Of a stretch of DNA of 64,000 nucleotides, positions 34,650 to 42,680 are shown piece after piece (position 1 is the first letter of the stretch; each line of letters starts with the position of its first letter). Under the pieces are notes generated by a model that saw only the letters and a program-made list of their open reading frames with translations, searched no databases and had not been told where the DNA came from. The DNA is from Chloroflexota bacterium (lineage in GTDB: Bacteria; Chloroflexota; Anaerolineae; Caldilineales; Caldilineaceae). The stretch lies in contig BOKO01000001.1 of NCBI GenBank assembly GCA_016861025.1, positions 545,335-609,334 of the forward strand, written 5' to 3'. Position numbers and translations under genes: made by a program.

Positions 34650-34672
34650 GGGGGCGGTCTCAGACCGCCCCC
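34650..34672. terminator. Bidirectional terminator between exporter and DUF72 genes
   Basis: GGGGGCGGTC (34650-34659) and GACCGCCCCC (34663-34672) form a perfect stem with a 3-base loop, preceded by a G-run and followed by TTTC. It lies between convergent genes and can serve both, though the T-tract is short. Confidence 0.65.
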
Positions 34673-34688
34673 TTTCAACGTAACGTAA

Positions 34689-35555
34689 TTACAGCAAACT
34701 CAGTTGTTGCTCGTTCTCTGCAAATGGCGGCCAGACAGGAAGCGTCACCCGTTCTGCCAGCAAAGCCCTCAGCCGACGCACGCTTGCGGGAGAGTGTCCT
34801 TCGTAGGGATTATGCATGTAGCCGAACACCTCTTTCCCCTGTTGCACCAATACCTCGATGCGCGCAGCCCACTGTGCAAGTTGCACATCGCGCAGCAACT
34901 GCAGATCCCGATCCCCTTGCGGCCCGCTGCGGTCATCGCCAATCCAGCGGATAAAGGCGAAGTTTGGCCCAGCGCCCTTTTGCACAAGTTCAAACCAACT
35001 GTCGAATAGATCGAGGCTCTGCTCACGGTCAGCCAGCACCGGTGCAAAGTTGCGCTCCGCCAAAAAGGCGACAAACGCCGGAGTCATCAAGTCCTGTGCG
35101 CGCACTTCGACCGCCAGCCGAAGATCGTGCGCCTCCTGAGCCAACCAATCCAGAAAATTCGCCAGAGTGCGACCATAGACGCGGCGCGTGAAGTCTGGCG
35201 GGAACTGTAGAAACGCCGGCGCGCACGCGCTGCCCAATGCGCGCAACGTGTCGAGAAAGGTGCGCGTCATCACCTCACAGTCGATCAGGCGGCGATCGTG
35301 GGTGATCGCACGTGGAAATTTGAGCGCATACGTGAAGCCGGGTGGAGCGCTTTCGACCCACGAAAGCAGCGTGGACGGGGAGGGGATTGCGTAGAAGCTG
35401 GTGTTCACTTCAACCGTGTCGAATTGACTCGTGTAAAAGGCAAGATATTGCGTTTTGGGCAATTTGTCCGGGTAGAAGACGCCGCGCCAGCCATCAAACA
35501 GCCAAGAGGATGTTCCAAGATGTACAGACGCAGTGCACCGGTTGTTTTGCGTCAT
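34689..35555 (-). CDS. DUF72 family protein
   Basis: A 288-residue DUF72 (YecE-type) protein with a TIM-barrel-like fold. It has LGTSSWLFDGWRGVFYPDKL, QFDTVEVNTSFYAIPS, FLQFPPDF, LRLAVEVRAQDLM and the C-terminal YMHNPYEGHSPASVRRL. These are the conserved pockets of the family. No reaction has been established for DUF72; an endonuclease-like or metal-dependent activity has been guessed for the fold. ATG 35553-35555 with AAGGAG upstream is chosen over the in-frame start 28 codons earlier. It is transcribed alone. Confidence 0.88.
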   Translation of the reverse strand: MTQNNRCTASVHLGTSSWLFDGWRGVFYPDKLPKTQYLAFYTSQFDTVEVNTSFYAIPSPSTLLSWVESAPPGFTYALKFPRAITHDRRLIDCEVMTRTFLDTLRALGSACAPAFLQFPPDFTRRVYGRTLANFLDWLAQEAHDLRLAVEVRAQDLMTPAFVAFLAERNFAPVLADREQSLDLFDSWFELVQKGAGPNFAFIRWIGDDRSGPQGDRDLQLLRDVQLAQWAARIEVLVQQGKEVFGYMHNPYEGHSPASVRRLRALLAERVTLPVWPPFAENEQQLSLL

Positions 35556-35749
35556 CTCATTCTCCTTTGCTGTTGCGATTATATGCAGCGCCGTCGATTC
35601 TTTACAAATGATTCTTGCAGGTTTTTGTGCATTTTGCACATTGTTTCAATCGCAGCAACGCTCTACAATCAACCTCGGGCATTGTGAAGGATTGCACATG
35701 CGCCAGACAATCATTCTCATCCATCTTGCTTCAGGAGGAATTGGGTCTA

Positions 35750-37066
35750 ATGGGTAAACGGTTAATGCGTGCACTACCAGTCGCTCTCTTGCTGAGCCTT
35801 ATGACAACTGGTGCATTTGCACAAGATGGCGAGATAAGCAACGCCGAAATCATCTACGCCATCAACAATTTTGCGCTATTTATCTGTGCGGTGCTGGTGC
35901 TCTTTATGCAGGCGGGCTTTGCACTGGTCGAGTTGGGTTTCAACTCGTCGAAGAATGTCGTCAACATCATGTTCAAAAACCTGCTTGACCTGGCGGCGGG
36001 CGTCATTGTGTTCTGGCTGGTTGGCTTTGGCTTGATGTACGGCGCCTCTGAAATCCTTCCCGGCTTCCTGGCCTGGGGGGGCGTCGGCGTGGCGGAAGCT
36101 GGCTCTGATCTGGAGGGTTTGAATCCCCAGGTCGATTTTCTCTTTCAGGTTGCGTTCGCTGCAACCGCCGCGACCATCGTGTCTGGGGCGGTTGCCGGTC
36201 GCATCAAGGTCAGCGCATACCTGATCTACACGGTCTTCATCACTGCGCTGATCTACCCGATCAGCGGCTTCTGGCAGTGGGGCGGCGGCTGGCTCAACCA
36301 GATGGGCTTTCATGACTTTGCCGGCTCGCTCGTGGTGCATGCCGTCGGCGGCTTCGCCGGGCTTGCGGGCGCCATTGTGCTTGGTCCACGCATCGGTCGC
36401 TTTGCCAAAGATGGGCCAAAGCATCTCTTTGCGCCGCACAACTATGCGTTTGCCGGTCTTGGCGTCTTTATTCTCTGGATCGGCTGGTATGGCTTCAATC
36501 CGGGCAGTCAGCTTGCCTTTGTCGGCCAGGCTGACACCAACGCTGTGATGCTGATCGCGGTCAATACGACGCTGGCGGCTGGCGCTGGCTCCGTGGCCGC
36601 GCTCTTTTTCTCATGGTTCCTTATCAAACGCCCTGACCTCGGCTCGGCGCTCAACGGTGCGTTAGCCGGTCTGGTGGCGATTACAGCCAACTGCGACTCC
36701 GTCACCAACTCGTCAGCGATCATCATCGGTCTCATCGGCGGTGTGATCATGGTGCTGGCGACGATGTTGCTCGAACGACTTAAGATCGACGATCCGGTTG
36801 GGGCATGGCCTGTACACGGCGCCACAGGCATTTGGGGTGGTCTGGCTGCGGCCATTTTTGGCGGTCACAACCTGGTCACACAGATCATCGGCTCGATCGC
36901 CATTCCGGCATGGGCGTTCATCACCTGTTTCATCCTCTTTTCGGTTCTAAAAGCGCTCAACCAACTGCGCGTCTCGCCTGAAGAAGAGGAGATCGGGCTT
37001 GATCTCACCGAGCACGGCACCGGCGCCTATTCACTGACCGGGCTGGGTGTGCTTAGCAGCGACTGA
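35750..37066 (+). CDS. amt: Ammonium transporter (Amt/Rh family)
   Basis: A 438-residue ammonia channel. A cleavable signal (MGKRLMRALPVALLLSLM to AFAQ) is followed by eleven predicted helices. The pore twin histidines lie in SLVVHAVGGFAGLAG and WPVHGATGIWGG. VELGFNSSKNVVNIMFKNL early in the protein is characteristic of Amt proteins. It imports ammonium. The common partner glnK/glnB is absent downstream, where a strong terminator follows at once. ATG 35750 with AGGAGG upstream is chosen; the longer open frame has no membrane character. Confidence 0.93.
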   Translation: MGKRLMRALPVALLLSLMTTGAFAQDGEISNAEIIYAINNFALFICAVLVLFMQAGFALVELGFNSSKNVVNIMFKNLLDLAAGVIVFWLVGFGLMYGASEILPGFLAWGGVGVAEAGSDLEGLNPQVDFLFQVAFAATAATIVSGAVAGRIKVSAYLIYTVFITALIYPISGFWQWGGGWLNQMGFHDFAGSLVVHAVGGFAGLAGAIVLGPRIGRFAKDGPKHLFAPHNYAFAGLGVFILWIGWYGFNPGSQLAFVGQADTNAVMLIAVNTTLAAGAGSVAALFFSWFLIKRPDLGSALNGALAGLVAITANCDSVTNSSAIIIGLIGGVIMVLATMLLERLKIDDPVGAWPVHGATGIWGGLAAAIFGGHNLVTQIIGSIAIPAWAFITCFILFSVLKALNQLRVSPEEEEIGLDLTEHGTGAYSLTGLGVLSSD

Positions 37067-37103
37067 TCTGATATACTTCTGTTTTGTATCTTTCCTCTCC
37101 TTT

Positions 37104-37145
37104 TCCGTCCAGAAAGCGCCGCACTTTCTGGACGGATTATTTTTG
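37104..37145 (+). terminator. Rho-independent terminator of amt
   Basis: TCCGTCCAGAAAG (37104-37116) pairs with CTTTCTGGACGGA (37124-37136), followed by TTATTTTTG. It lies 37 bases after the amt stop. Confidence 0.88.
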
Positions 37146-37149
37146 AGCG

Positions 37150-38148
37150 TTATTTTGTTTGCGCCTTTTCCCACAGCCGCACGTCAAACGCAGCGTCGAT
37201 TTCATCCACCATCGATGCTGGCAATGCGTCGTGCTCGGCCAACATTGTCGCCAGCGCCCGCCACTGAGCTGAGGATTGCCAGCCATAGCCATGCTCACTT
37301 CGGGCGTCGGCAAGCTCCACCTCCAACATAAAGCGCATGTGCTCCCGACTTGTCTCCGGGCCGGCGTATTTCAGCACGATCTCCACCGCCTCGTCCGGGT
37401 TGTCGGCGGCGTATTCGATGCCACGCATCACTGCGCGCAAAAAGCGCGTCAGTTCATCGGGGTGTTCTGCAATGAAGCGTTCGCTCGATACATAGGCTAA
37501 TCCCAAAGTAGGCACGCCGTAATCGTCGGCGTCCCACAAAACCAGGTCGTAACCCCAGCGCTTGATGAGAAAAGGTTCGTTCGACTTGAAGACGGGATAG
37601 ACAGCAACCTGACCCTCGGTGAGCACGCGCGGGTCGAAGCCGACGTTGACCAACGACACTTTTTCAAGGTCGGCGCCTGTGGCCGACAACAGCGCGTAGA
37701 GGTCGGGCGGCGGCGCGCCTTTGAAGCCAACGATACGCCCCTCCCAATCTTTGGGCGTTATCATGCCGGCGTCAGCCAGCGCAGCAAACGCCTGCTGCCC
37801 TTTCTGTCCGATCAACGCAATCGAGACGACCGGCAGCCCAGGCTCTGCGCGGCGTTGCAGCACCGTGGCTGCATCCATGGTCGTGACGTGCACTGACCCT
37901 GCAACCAGCAATTGCACGTGCTCGCCGCGACCGGGCGAATGTTCGATGGTCACATCAAGCTGTTCCGCGGCAAAGAAGCCCTTCTCCTGTGCAACGTAGG
38001 CGCCGACGAAGGGTAAATTTGCCTGCGGTTTGTAGCCCGCCATAAAGGTCATTGCAAATGGAGTGTTGTCGTCAGGCGTTGGCGCAACCGGAGTGCAGCC
38101 GCCGATCAGAAGTGCAACGATGACGACAAGCAAGAAACGAACAGACAT
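37150..38148 (-). CDS. NMT1/ThiY-type ABC substrate-binding lipoprotein
   Basis: A 332-residue lipoprotein (MSVRFLLVVIVALL, lipobox IGGC at residue ~18) of the NMT1/Thi5-like periplasmic-binding fold. It shows NLPFVGAYVAQEKGFFAAEQ, the GRGEHVQLLVAGSVHVTTMD segment and GLAYVSSERFIAEHPDELTR. The family binds thiamine precursors (HMP), riboflavin, sulfonates or nitrate. In Chloroflexota the RibXY pair of this type has been described for flavin uptake. The neighbouring permease and flavin-domain regulator favour a vitamin ligand. ATG 38146-38148 with GGAGG upstream. Confidence 0.85.
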   Translation of the reverse strand: MSVRFLLVVIVALLIGGCTPVAPTPDDNTPFAMTFMAGYKPQANLPFVGAYVAQEKGFFAAEQLDVTIEHSPGRGEHVQLLVAGSVHVTTMDAATVLQRRAEPGLPVVSIALIGQKGQQAFAALADAGMITPKDWEGRIVGFKGAPPPDLYALLSATGADLEKVSLVNVGFDPRVLTEGQVAVYPVFKSNEPFLIKRWGYDLVLWDADDYGVPTLGLAYVSSERFIAEHPDELTRFLRAVMRGIEYAADNPDEAVEIVLKYAGPETSREHMRFMLEVELADARSEHGYGWQSSAQWRALATMLAEHDALPASMVDEIDAAFDVRLWEKAQTK

Positions 38149-38186
38149 GAGAGCCGCCTCCGAAATGGTGAGGGATATGAATGAAG

Positions 38187-38996
38187 CTATAGATGGGTGG
38201 AGCGGTCGCGCCAGGGAGTGAAACGCTGCTCGCACCACACGATGCCAAAATAGATTGCTGCACCGGCGATGGAAAGGATGAAGATTGCGGCAAACATGTA
38301 CGGCAGGTTGAGGTTGCTGTACGCCAGCCACATGATCCGCCCCAACCCACCCGAAGCGCCGGTCCACTCGGCGATGACGGCGCCCACCAACGCCAGCGGC
38401 GCAGCGACGCGCAGCGCCGCAAAGAGGTAGGGCAGCGCCAACCAGACGCGTAGATGCACCAGCGTCTGCCACGCCGTTGCGCGGTAGGCGCGCATCAGAT
38501 CGAGCATCTCACTTTCCGCGCTCTGCAAGCCGACGATGGCGTTGACCAGCACCGGAAAGAAGGTGAGCAACGCCGTGATGATCACCTTGGGCAGCACGCC
38601 GAACCCAAGCCAGATCGTGAGCAGCGGCGCAATCGCCGCCAGCGGCATCGATTTCACCAGGATCGCCAGCGCCATCACCCCTTGCTCCATGCCTGGGCGC
38701 AGCGTGACCAGCGTCGCAATTGCCAGCGCCACACTCAATCCAAGCAGCAACCCAAGCGTTGCCTCGCCCAGCGTGATCAGCGCGGCCTCGGCAAAGTGAG
38801 CGGGATGCGCCGCCAACGTTGTCACAATTTGCGAAGGCGCCGGCAAAATGTAGACGGGCGTCCGCGTCACCTGTACGCCGACTTCCCACAACAAGAGCGC
38901 GGCCAATATAATCAGACTCGCCAGGCGCACACCGTGATTGCCGTCAGTTCGGGCAGGCGTCGGCAATGCCGTTGCCATCTGCTTGCGGGCGATCAT
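38187..38996 (-). CDS. ABC transporter permease (BPD type, partner of NMT1-type lipoprotein)
   Basis: A 269-residue inner-membrane permease of the SsuC/ThiX/RibX type. Its six helices begin ASLIILAALLLWEVGVQV. The EAA-like loop is DLMRAYRATAWQTLVHLRVW, and IAEWTGASGGLGRIMWLAYS is the conserved segment of this branch. Its start overlaps the stop of the regulator gene by four bases (ATGA), so regulator and permease are translated together. The frame is open 308 codons upstream, but that is a shadow of the regulator. No ATPase subunit is encoded here. Confidence 0.88.
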   Translation of the reverse strand: MIARKQMATALPTPARTDGNHGVRLASLIILAALLLWEVGVQVTRTPVYILPAPSQIVTTLAAHPAHFAEAALITLGEATLGLLLGLSVALAIATLVTLRPGMEQGVMALAILVKSMPLAAIAPLLTIWLGFGVLPKVIITALLTFFPVLVNAIVGLQSAESEMLDLMRAYRATAWQTLVHLRVWLALPYLFAALRVAAPLALVGAVIAEWTGASGGLGRIMWLAYSNLNLPYMFAAIFILSIAGAAIYFGIVWCEQRFTPWRDRSTHL

Positions 38997-40138
38997 TGCG
39001 CTCCCCCCTTCTCGGCGGGAAGCCCCTGCCAGCCGCGCACTATATGAGGCGTGATGATGAACGATCGCTCGACTTGCGGCGTCAGCGTCTCGGCGACATT
39101 CCTGCCTAGATAGCGTCGGCTCAGACGTGCAAGCAGTCGCCAGAGTTGAGGGTCGTTTGCTTCGTAGAGGGGTGCTGCGGCGCCACGCGCCGACACCCGG
39201 CGCAGCGGCGGCCACGGTTCGTCGACCGTGAGCGAAACCTGTGGGTTGTCCAGCAGATAGTCCGCCCAACGCGAGCCTCGCCACGCCAAAATGTGAAAGG
39301 TGCGCCGGTCGCGATCCCATTCGTGCCAGACCGGAACCACATGCGGCGCGCCGTCGCGGTCGACGCAGGCAAGTCGCGCCATCCATGGCGCAGCCAACAC
39401 GGCCGCGATCTGTTCTTCGCCCATCGCAGACATCTGCGCCATCTTCGACTCCGCATCGGTGCGCCAGGGCGCATACAGCGGCGCGCCAAGCCGATAGGAG
39501 AGTCGCGCCGCTATTTCGCCGAGCGCCGCAAGCGTCGGCTGATACGCCTGCTGCGACCAGCGATACGCTGGCGTGCTCATTAACAGCGCCGCAGTTGGAA
39601 GCACGCCATCGCGACAGATGGGAACAGCAATGTCCATCGCCTCTTCGCGCCGTGCAACTGCGTAGCGCAGCGTGCGAATCTCCGGCGCGACAACGGGTTG
39701 CAAGAGGGCGAAGGCAGCACTCCCCGCCGATAGCCGTTGGCCGGTGACAAAGACGCTGCGCACGCCTGCTTCGCCCTCCACCTGTCCGACGATCTGAATG
39801 TCGCCGGCTGGCAGCGGCATCGCCAGCGCCAACGTCTCCTTGAATTGCGCTGTCTCCGCCTCCTCGTAGAATGCTTTGAGCAGGTCGGCGTTGAGCACCG
39901 AGGGGGCTGCGGCGCGCCATGCCAGCAGCCGCGCGCCCGCGCGATATCGTCCGCGGCGTTCGCTTTGCTCGACATAACCGAGCGATTTCAGCGTATTCAA
40001 CATCAGGAAGATCGAGCTACGCGAGCCGTCAACCGAAGCCAGCAACTGCTTGAGCGTCAACCCTTGCGGATGCGCGAGCAATCCTTCCAGGACTTCGATT
40101 GTGCGACGAACAGAGGGCGTCAAAGAATATTCATTCAT
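38993..40138 (-). CDS. IclR-type regulator fused to a pyridoxamine-oxidase-fold domain
   Basis: A 381-residue two-part protein. Residues 1-~75 form an IclR helix-turn-helix (SVRRTIEVLEGLLAHPQGLT to RGRYRAGARLL). Residues ~75-215 look like a GAF-type effector region. Residues ~230-375 form a split-barrel domain of the pyridoxamine-5'-phosphate-oxidase family, with AAPWMARLACVDRDGAPHVV and DNPQVSLTVDEPWPPLRRVS. That fold commonly binds FMN or FAD. Autonomous IclR proteins lack this domain. I infer a flavin- or PLP-related sensor controlling the coupled ABC uptake genes. ATG 40136-40138 is chosen over TTG four codons upstream. An imperfect palindrome (AATAAAAG/CTTTTGTTTATT) just upstream may be an operator. 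Confidence 0.75.
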   Translation of the reverse strand: MNEYSLTPSVRRTIEVLEGLLAHPQGLTLKQLLASVDGSRSSIFLMLNTLKSLGYVEQSERRGRYRAGARLLAWRAAAPSVLNADLLKAFYEEAETAQFKETLALAMPLPAGDIQIVGQVEGEAGVRSVFVTGQRLSAGSAAFALLQPVVAPEIRTLRYAVARREEAMDIAVPICRDGVLPTAALLMSTPAYRWSQQAYQPTLAALGEIAARLSYRLGAPLYAPWRTDAESKMAQMSAMGEEQIAAVLAAPWMARLACVDRDGAPHVVPVWHEWDRDRRTFHILAWRGSRWADYLLDNPQVSLTVDEPWPPLRRVSARGAAAPLYEANDPQLWRLLARLSRRYLGRNVAETLTPQVERSFIITPHIVRGWQGLPAEKGGAQ

Positions 40139-40240
40139 TTGGTCGTCCAAAATAAAAGACTTTTGTTTATTATCCTGGAATATATATAAAGTGTCAACCT
40201 GATTGAGGGACTACTTCGCGTCTGGGGCAGAGTTTGCAAT

Positions 40241-40268
40241 GTAGGTCATCGCCTCCGGCGTGACATGG
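40241..40268 (+). repeat. 28-bp dispersed repeat, copy 2
   Basis: Identical over 28 bases to 10144-10171. The flanks differ, so this copy lacks the surrounding inverted-repeat element. Confidence 0.85.
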
Positions 40269-40385
40269 CGCTGGCAAGCAGACAAGCCGCAGGTATTTAC
40301 AAAGTCATCTGCATCAAGTACTATACGCACATCGCAGGTCAACCGTAGTCACAGAGAGGCATTTAGCAGAAGCCGCTGCACCGCC

Positions 40386-41330
40386 ATGAACAACACTCCT
40401 TTCACAACCCTGCCACAGGGCTATCGGGGGCAGCCTCCCGAGCGCCCGTTGCAGCAGTTGGGGCCGTATCGCATCGAGGGCATCCTTGGTCAAGGCGCCG
40501 CTGCGATGGTCTATCGCGCCCGGCGTCCGGACGGCTCGGTTGTGGCGCTGAAGGTGTTGCATCGGGAAGCCGGCAGCAATGCACGCGTCCGCGAGGCGTT
40601 TCAGCGCGAAGCAAAAATTATGCTCAAGCTCAATCATCCCGCCATCGTGCGTGCGCTGGACGCCGGCCAGGTCGACGGCCATTTTTTTGTGGCGCTGGCG
40701 CTGGTCAACGGCGAGACTGTCGACTCGTTGCTGACGCGGCAGAAAAAGCTGGGCGAGGCGCCGGCAATCGATCTGGGCATTCAGGTGGCGAACGCGCTCG
40801 ACTACCTGCATCGTCAACATGTGGTGCATCGCGATGTCAAACCCGGCAACATCCTGCTCAATGAACGCAGCCGCGCCATCCTCTTCGATTTTGGCGCTGC
40901 GATTGACCTCGGCGTCGAACAGCCTGCGCCAGGCGAAGTGTATGGCACACCTGCTTTTCTCTCGCCCGAACAGGCGCGCGGAGATGTCGCGATCGATGGT
41001 CGCGCCGACATCTATTCCCTTGGCGTCACGCTCTATCGCATGGTCGCCGGACGCAAACCATTCTACGGTTCGCGCAGCGAGCTGCTCGAAGCGCATCTGT
41101 TCACGCCGCCGCCGCGCCCGTCGCAATTTGCCTATGTTTCGCCCGCGCTCGAAACGGTGATCCTCACCGCTCTCGCCAAAAATCCGGACGACCGTTATCA
41201 AACCGGCGCGGCGATGGCGGCTGCACTCGAAGAGGCGCGACGCAGCGATGAGCAAACTGCGCCCGCCAATCAGGAGCTGTCGCAGCGCTTGCTGCACTGG
41301 CTGCGCAGCGCCATTACGCCCAGCGAATAG
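40386..41330 (+). CDS. Hanks-type Ser/Thr protein kinase
   Basis: A 314-residue soluble eukaryotic-like kinase. The glycine loop is LGQGAAAMVYRA, the ATP-binding Lys is in VALKVL, the catalytic loop is HRDVKPGNILL, DFG begins the activation segment, and SPEQARG replaces the APE-type motif. The C-lobe is complete, followed by a short ~30-residue tail without a transmembrane helix, so it is cytosolic. It phosphorylates unknown proteins. It directly precedes the P450 and two-component genes (12-base gap to the P450), which could place them under one promoter. No clear ribosome site precedes the ATG. Confidence 0.88.
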   Translation: MNNTPFTTLPQGYRGQPPERPLQQLGPYRIEGILGQGAAAMVYRARRPDGSVVALKVLHREAGSNARVREAFQREAKIMLKLNHPAIVRALDAGQVDGHFFVALALVNGETVDSLLTRQKKLGEAPAIDLGIQVANALDYLHRQHVVHRDVKPGNILLNERSRAILFDFGAAIDLGVEQPAPGEVYGTPAFLSPEQARGDVAIDGRADIYSLGVTLYRMVAGRKPFYGSRSELLEAHLFTPPPRPSQFAYVSPALETVILTALAKNPDDRYQTGAAMAAALEEARRSDEQTAPANQELSQRLLHWLRSAITPSE

Positions 41331-41341
41331 GGTGGTTGGCA

Positions 41342-42607
41342 ATGTCCGACAAGCGGATTGCACTGCCTCACCCTTTCTTTCACCTCTCTGGCGAGGCGTT
41401 CAAGGCTGACCCGTATCCCACCTATGCGCGGCTGCGCGAGGAGGCGCCTGTCTATTGTCGCGTCAGCCGCGATGGCGCTGCGCGCATGTGGTTTCTCACC
41501 CGCTATCAGGATGTGGCGGCGGCGCTGCGCGACCACGAGCGCTTTGTCAAAGATGTGCGCAGCACCATGACTGCCGCGGAGCGAGCGACCGCGCCTGCGG
41601 AGCCGCCGCTTTACCGGTTGTTGACTCGACACATGCTCAACGCCGATGGCGAGACTCACGCCCGGCTGCGCGCGCTTGTCAACAAGGCGTTCAGCGCACG
41701 GCAGGTGGAGTCGTTGGAGCCGCGTCTGCGCACGATTGCCAACGCGCTGCTAGATCGCATCGTAGCGCGCGGCGCAGGGCGCATGGAGTACATCCACGAC
41801 TTTGCATTGCCCTTCTCGATTGCCGTCATCGCCGAACTGCTTGGGATTCCCAGCCGCGATCACCATCGTTTCCGCGCCTGGTCGCACATCCTGGTGGCGC
41901 CTTCGAGCGACGTCGGGCGCAACCTGCGCAAGACCGAGCGACTTCAGCGGGTGATGACCGATTTTGTGAATTACCTGCAAGAACTCTGCGCCCAACGCCG
42001 ACAATCGCCACAGCCTGACTTGATCACAATGTTGCTCGAAGCCGAAGAGGCAGGCGACCGCTTGAGCACGGACGAACTGTTCAGCATGATCCTGCTGCTC
42101 ACGATCGTTGGGCATGAAACATCGGTCTATTTGCTTGCCAATCAGTTGCTGACGCTGTTGACGCATCCAGAGACGTGGGCCGTTGTGCGCGCCGACCGTT
42201 GTCTGCTTGCGCCGGCGATTGAAGAAGCGATCCGTTATGATGGGCCTGTGGAGCGCGCCACGATGCGCTTCGCCGCCGAGGACATCACGCTGCACGGCCA
42301 CACGATCCGCCGCGGCGACGCCGTCAGCCTGGTGCTGGCCTCGGCGCACCGCGATGCAGACGCCTTTGCGCAGCCCGAACTGTATGACATCCACCGCACT
42401 GGCGCACGCCACCTTGGTTTCGGCATGGGTGTTCATTATTGTCTGGGCGCGCCGCTGGCGCGTTTGGAAGCGCGCGTGGCGTTGGAAACATTGTGCGAGC
42501 ATCTCCCAGGGATTGCGTTGGCGACGGACGACGAGCCGCTGCGCTGGCAGACCAACCCGATCGTGCGTGGTCCCAAACATCTGCCGCTGCGCTGGAACAA
42601 GGGCTGA
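41342..42607 (+). CDS. Cytochrome P450
   Basis: A 421-residue bacterial class I P450. Cys367 is the haem ligand in FGMGVHYCLGAPLARLE. The K-helix ExxR is EAIR, and the I-helix oxygen-binding segment reads TIVGHETSVYLL. It has no membrane anchor, and no ferredoxin or reductase is encoded next to it, so redox partners come from elsewhere. It hydroxylates an unknown hydrophobic substrate. ATG 41342 follows a weak site and is two codons inside an alternative TTG. Its position between a Ser/Thr kinase and a sensor kinase is unusual. Confidence 0.92.
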   Translation: MSDKRIALPHPFFHLSGEAFKADPYPTYARLREEAPVYCRVSRDGAARMWFLTRYQDVAAALRDHERFVKDVRSTMTAAERATAPAEPPLYRLLTRHMLNADGETHARLRALVNKAFSARQVESLEPRLRTIANALLDRIVARGAGRMEYIHDFALPFSIAVIAELLGIPSRDHHRFRAWSHILVAPSSDVGRNLRKTERLQRVMTDFVNYLQELCAQRRQSPQPDLITMLLEAEEAGDRLSTDELFSMILLLTIVGHETSVYLLANQLLTLLTHPETWAVVRADRCLLAPAIEEAIRYDGPVERATMRFAAEDITLHGHTIRRGDAVSLVLASAHRDADAFAQPELYDIHRTGARHLGFGMGVHYCLGAPLARLEARVALETLCEHLPGIALATDDEPLRWQTNPIVRGPKHLPLRWNKG

Positions 42608-42617
42608 CGCCCTGCTT

Positions 42618-42662
42618 CACACCCAAATGCTCCCTTCAGACTTTCCTGCACTTTTGGGTGTG
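42618..42662. other. Inverted repeat upstream of the sensor kinase
   Basis: CACACCCAAA (42618-42627) and TTTGGGTGTG (42653-42662) are perfectly complementary with a 25-base spacer. They end just before TACAAT (42668-42673), a candidate -10 box. It may be a hairpin after the P450 stop or a regulator-binding site for the kinase promoter. Confidence 0.45.
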
Positions 42663-42680
42663 TATGCTACAATTACGCCT

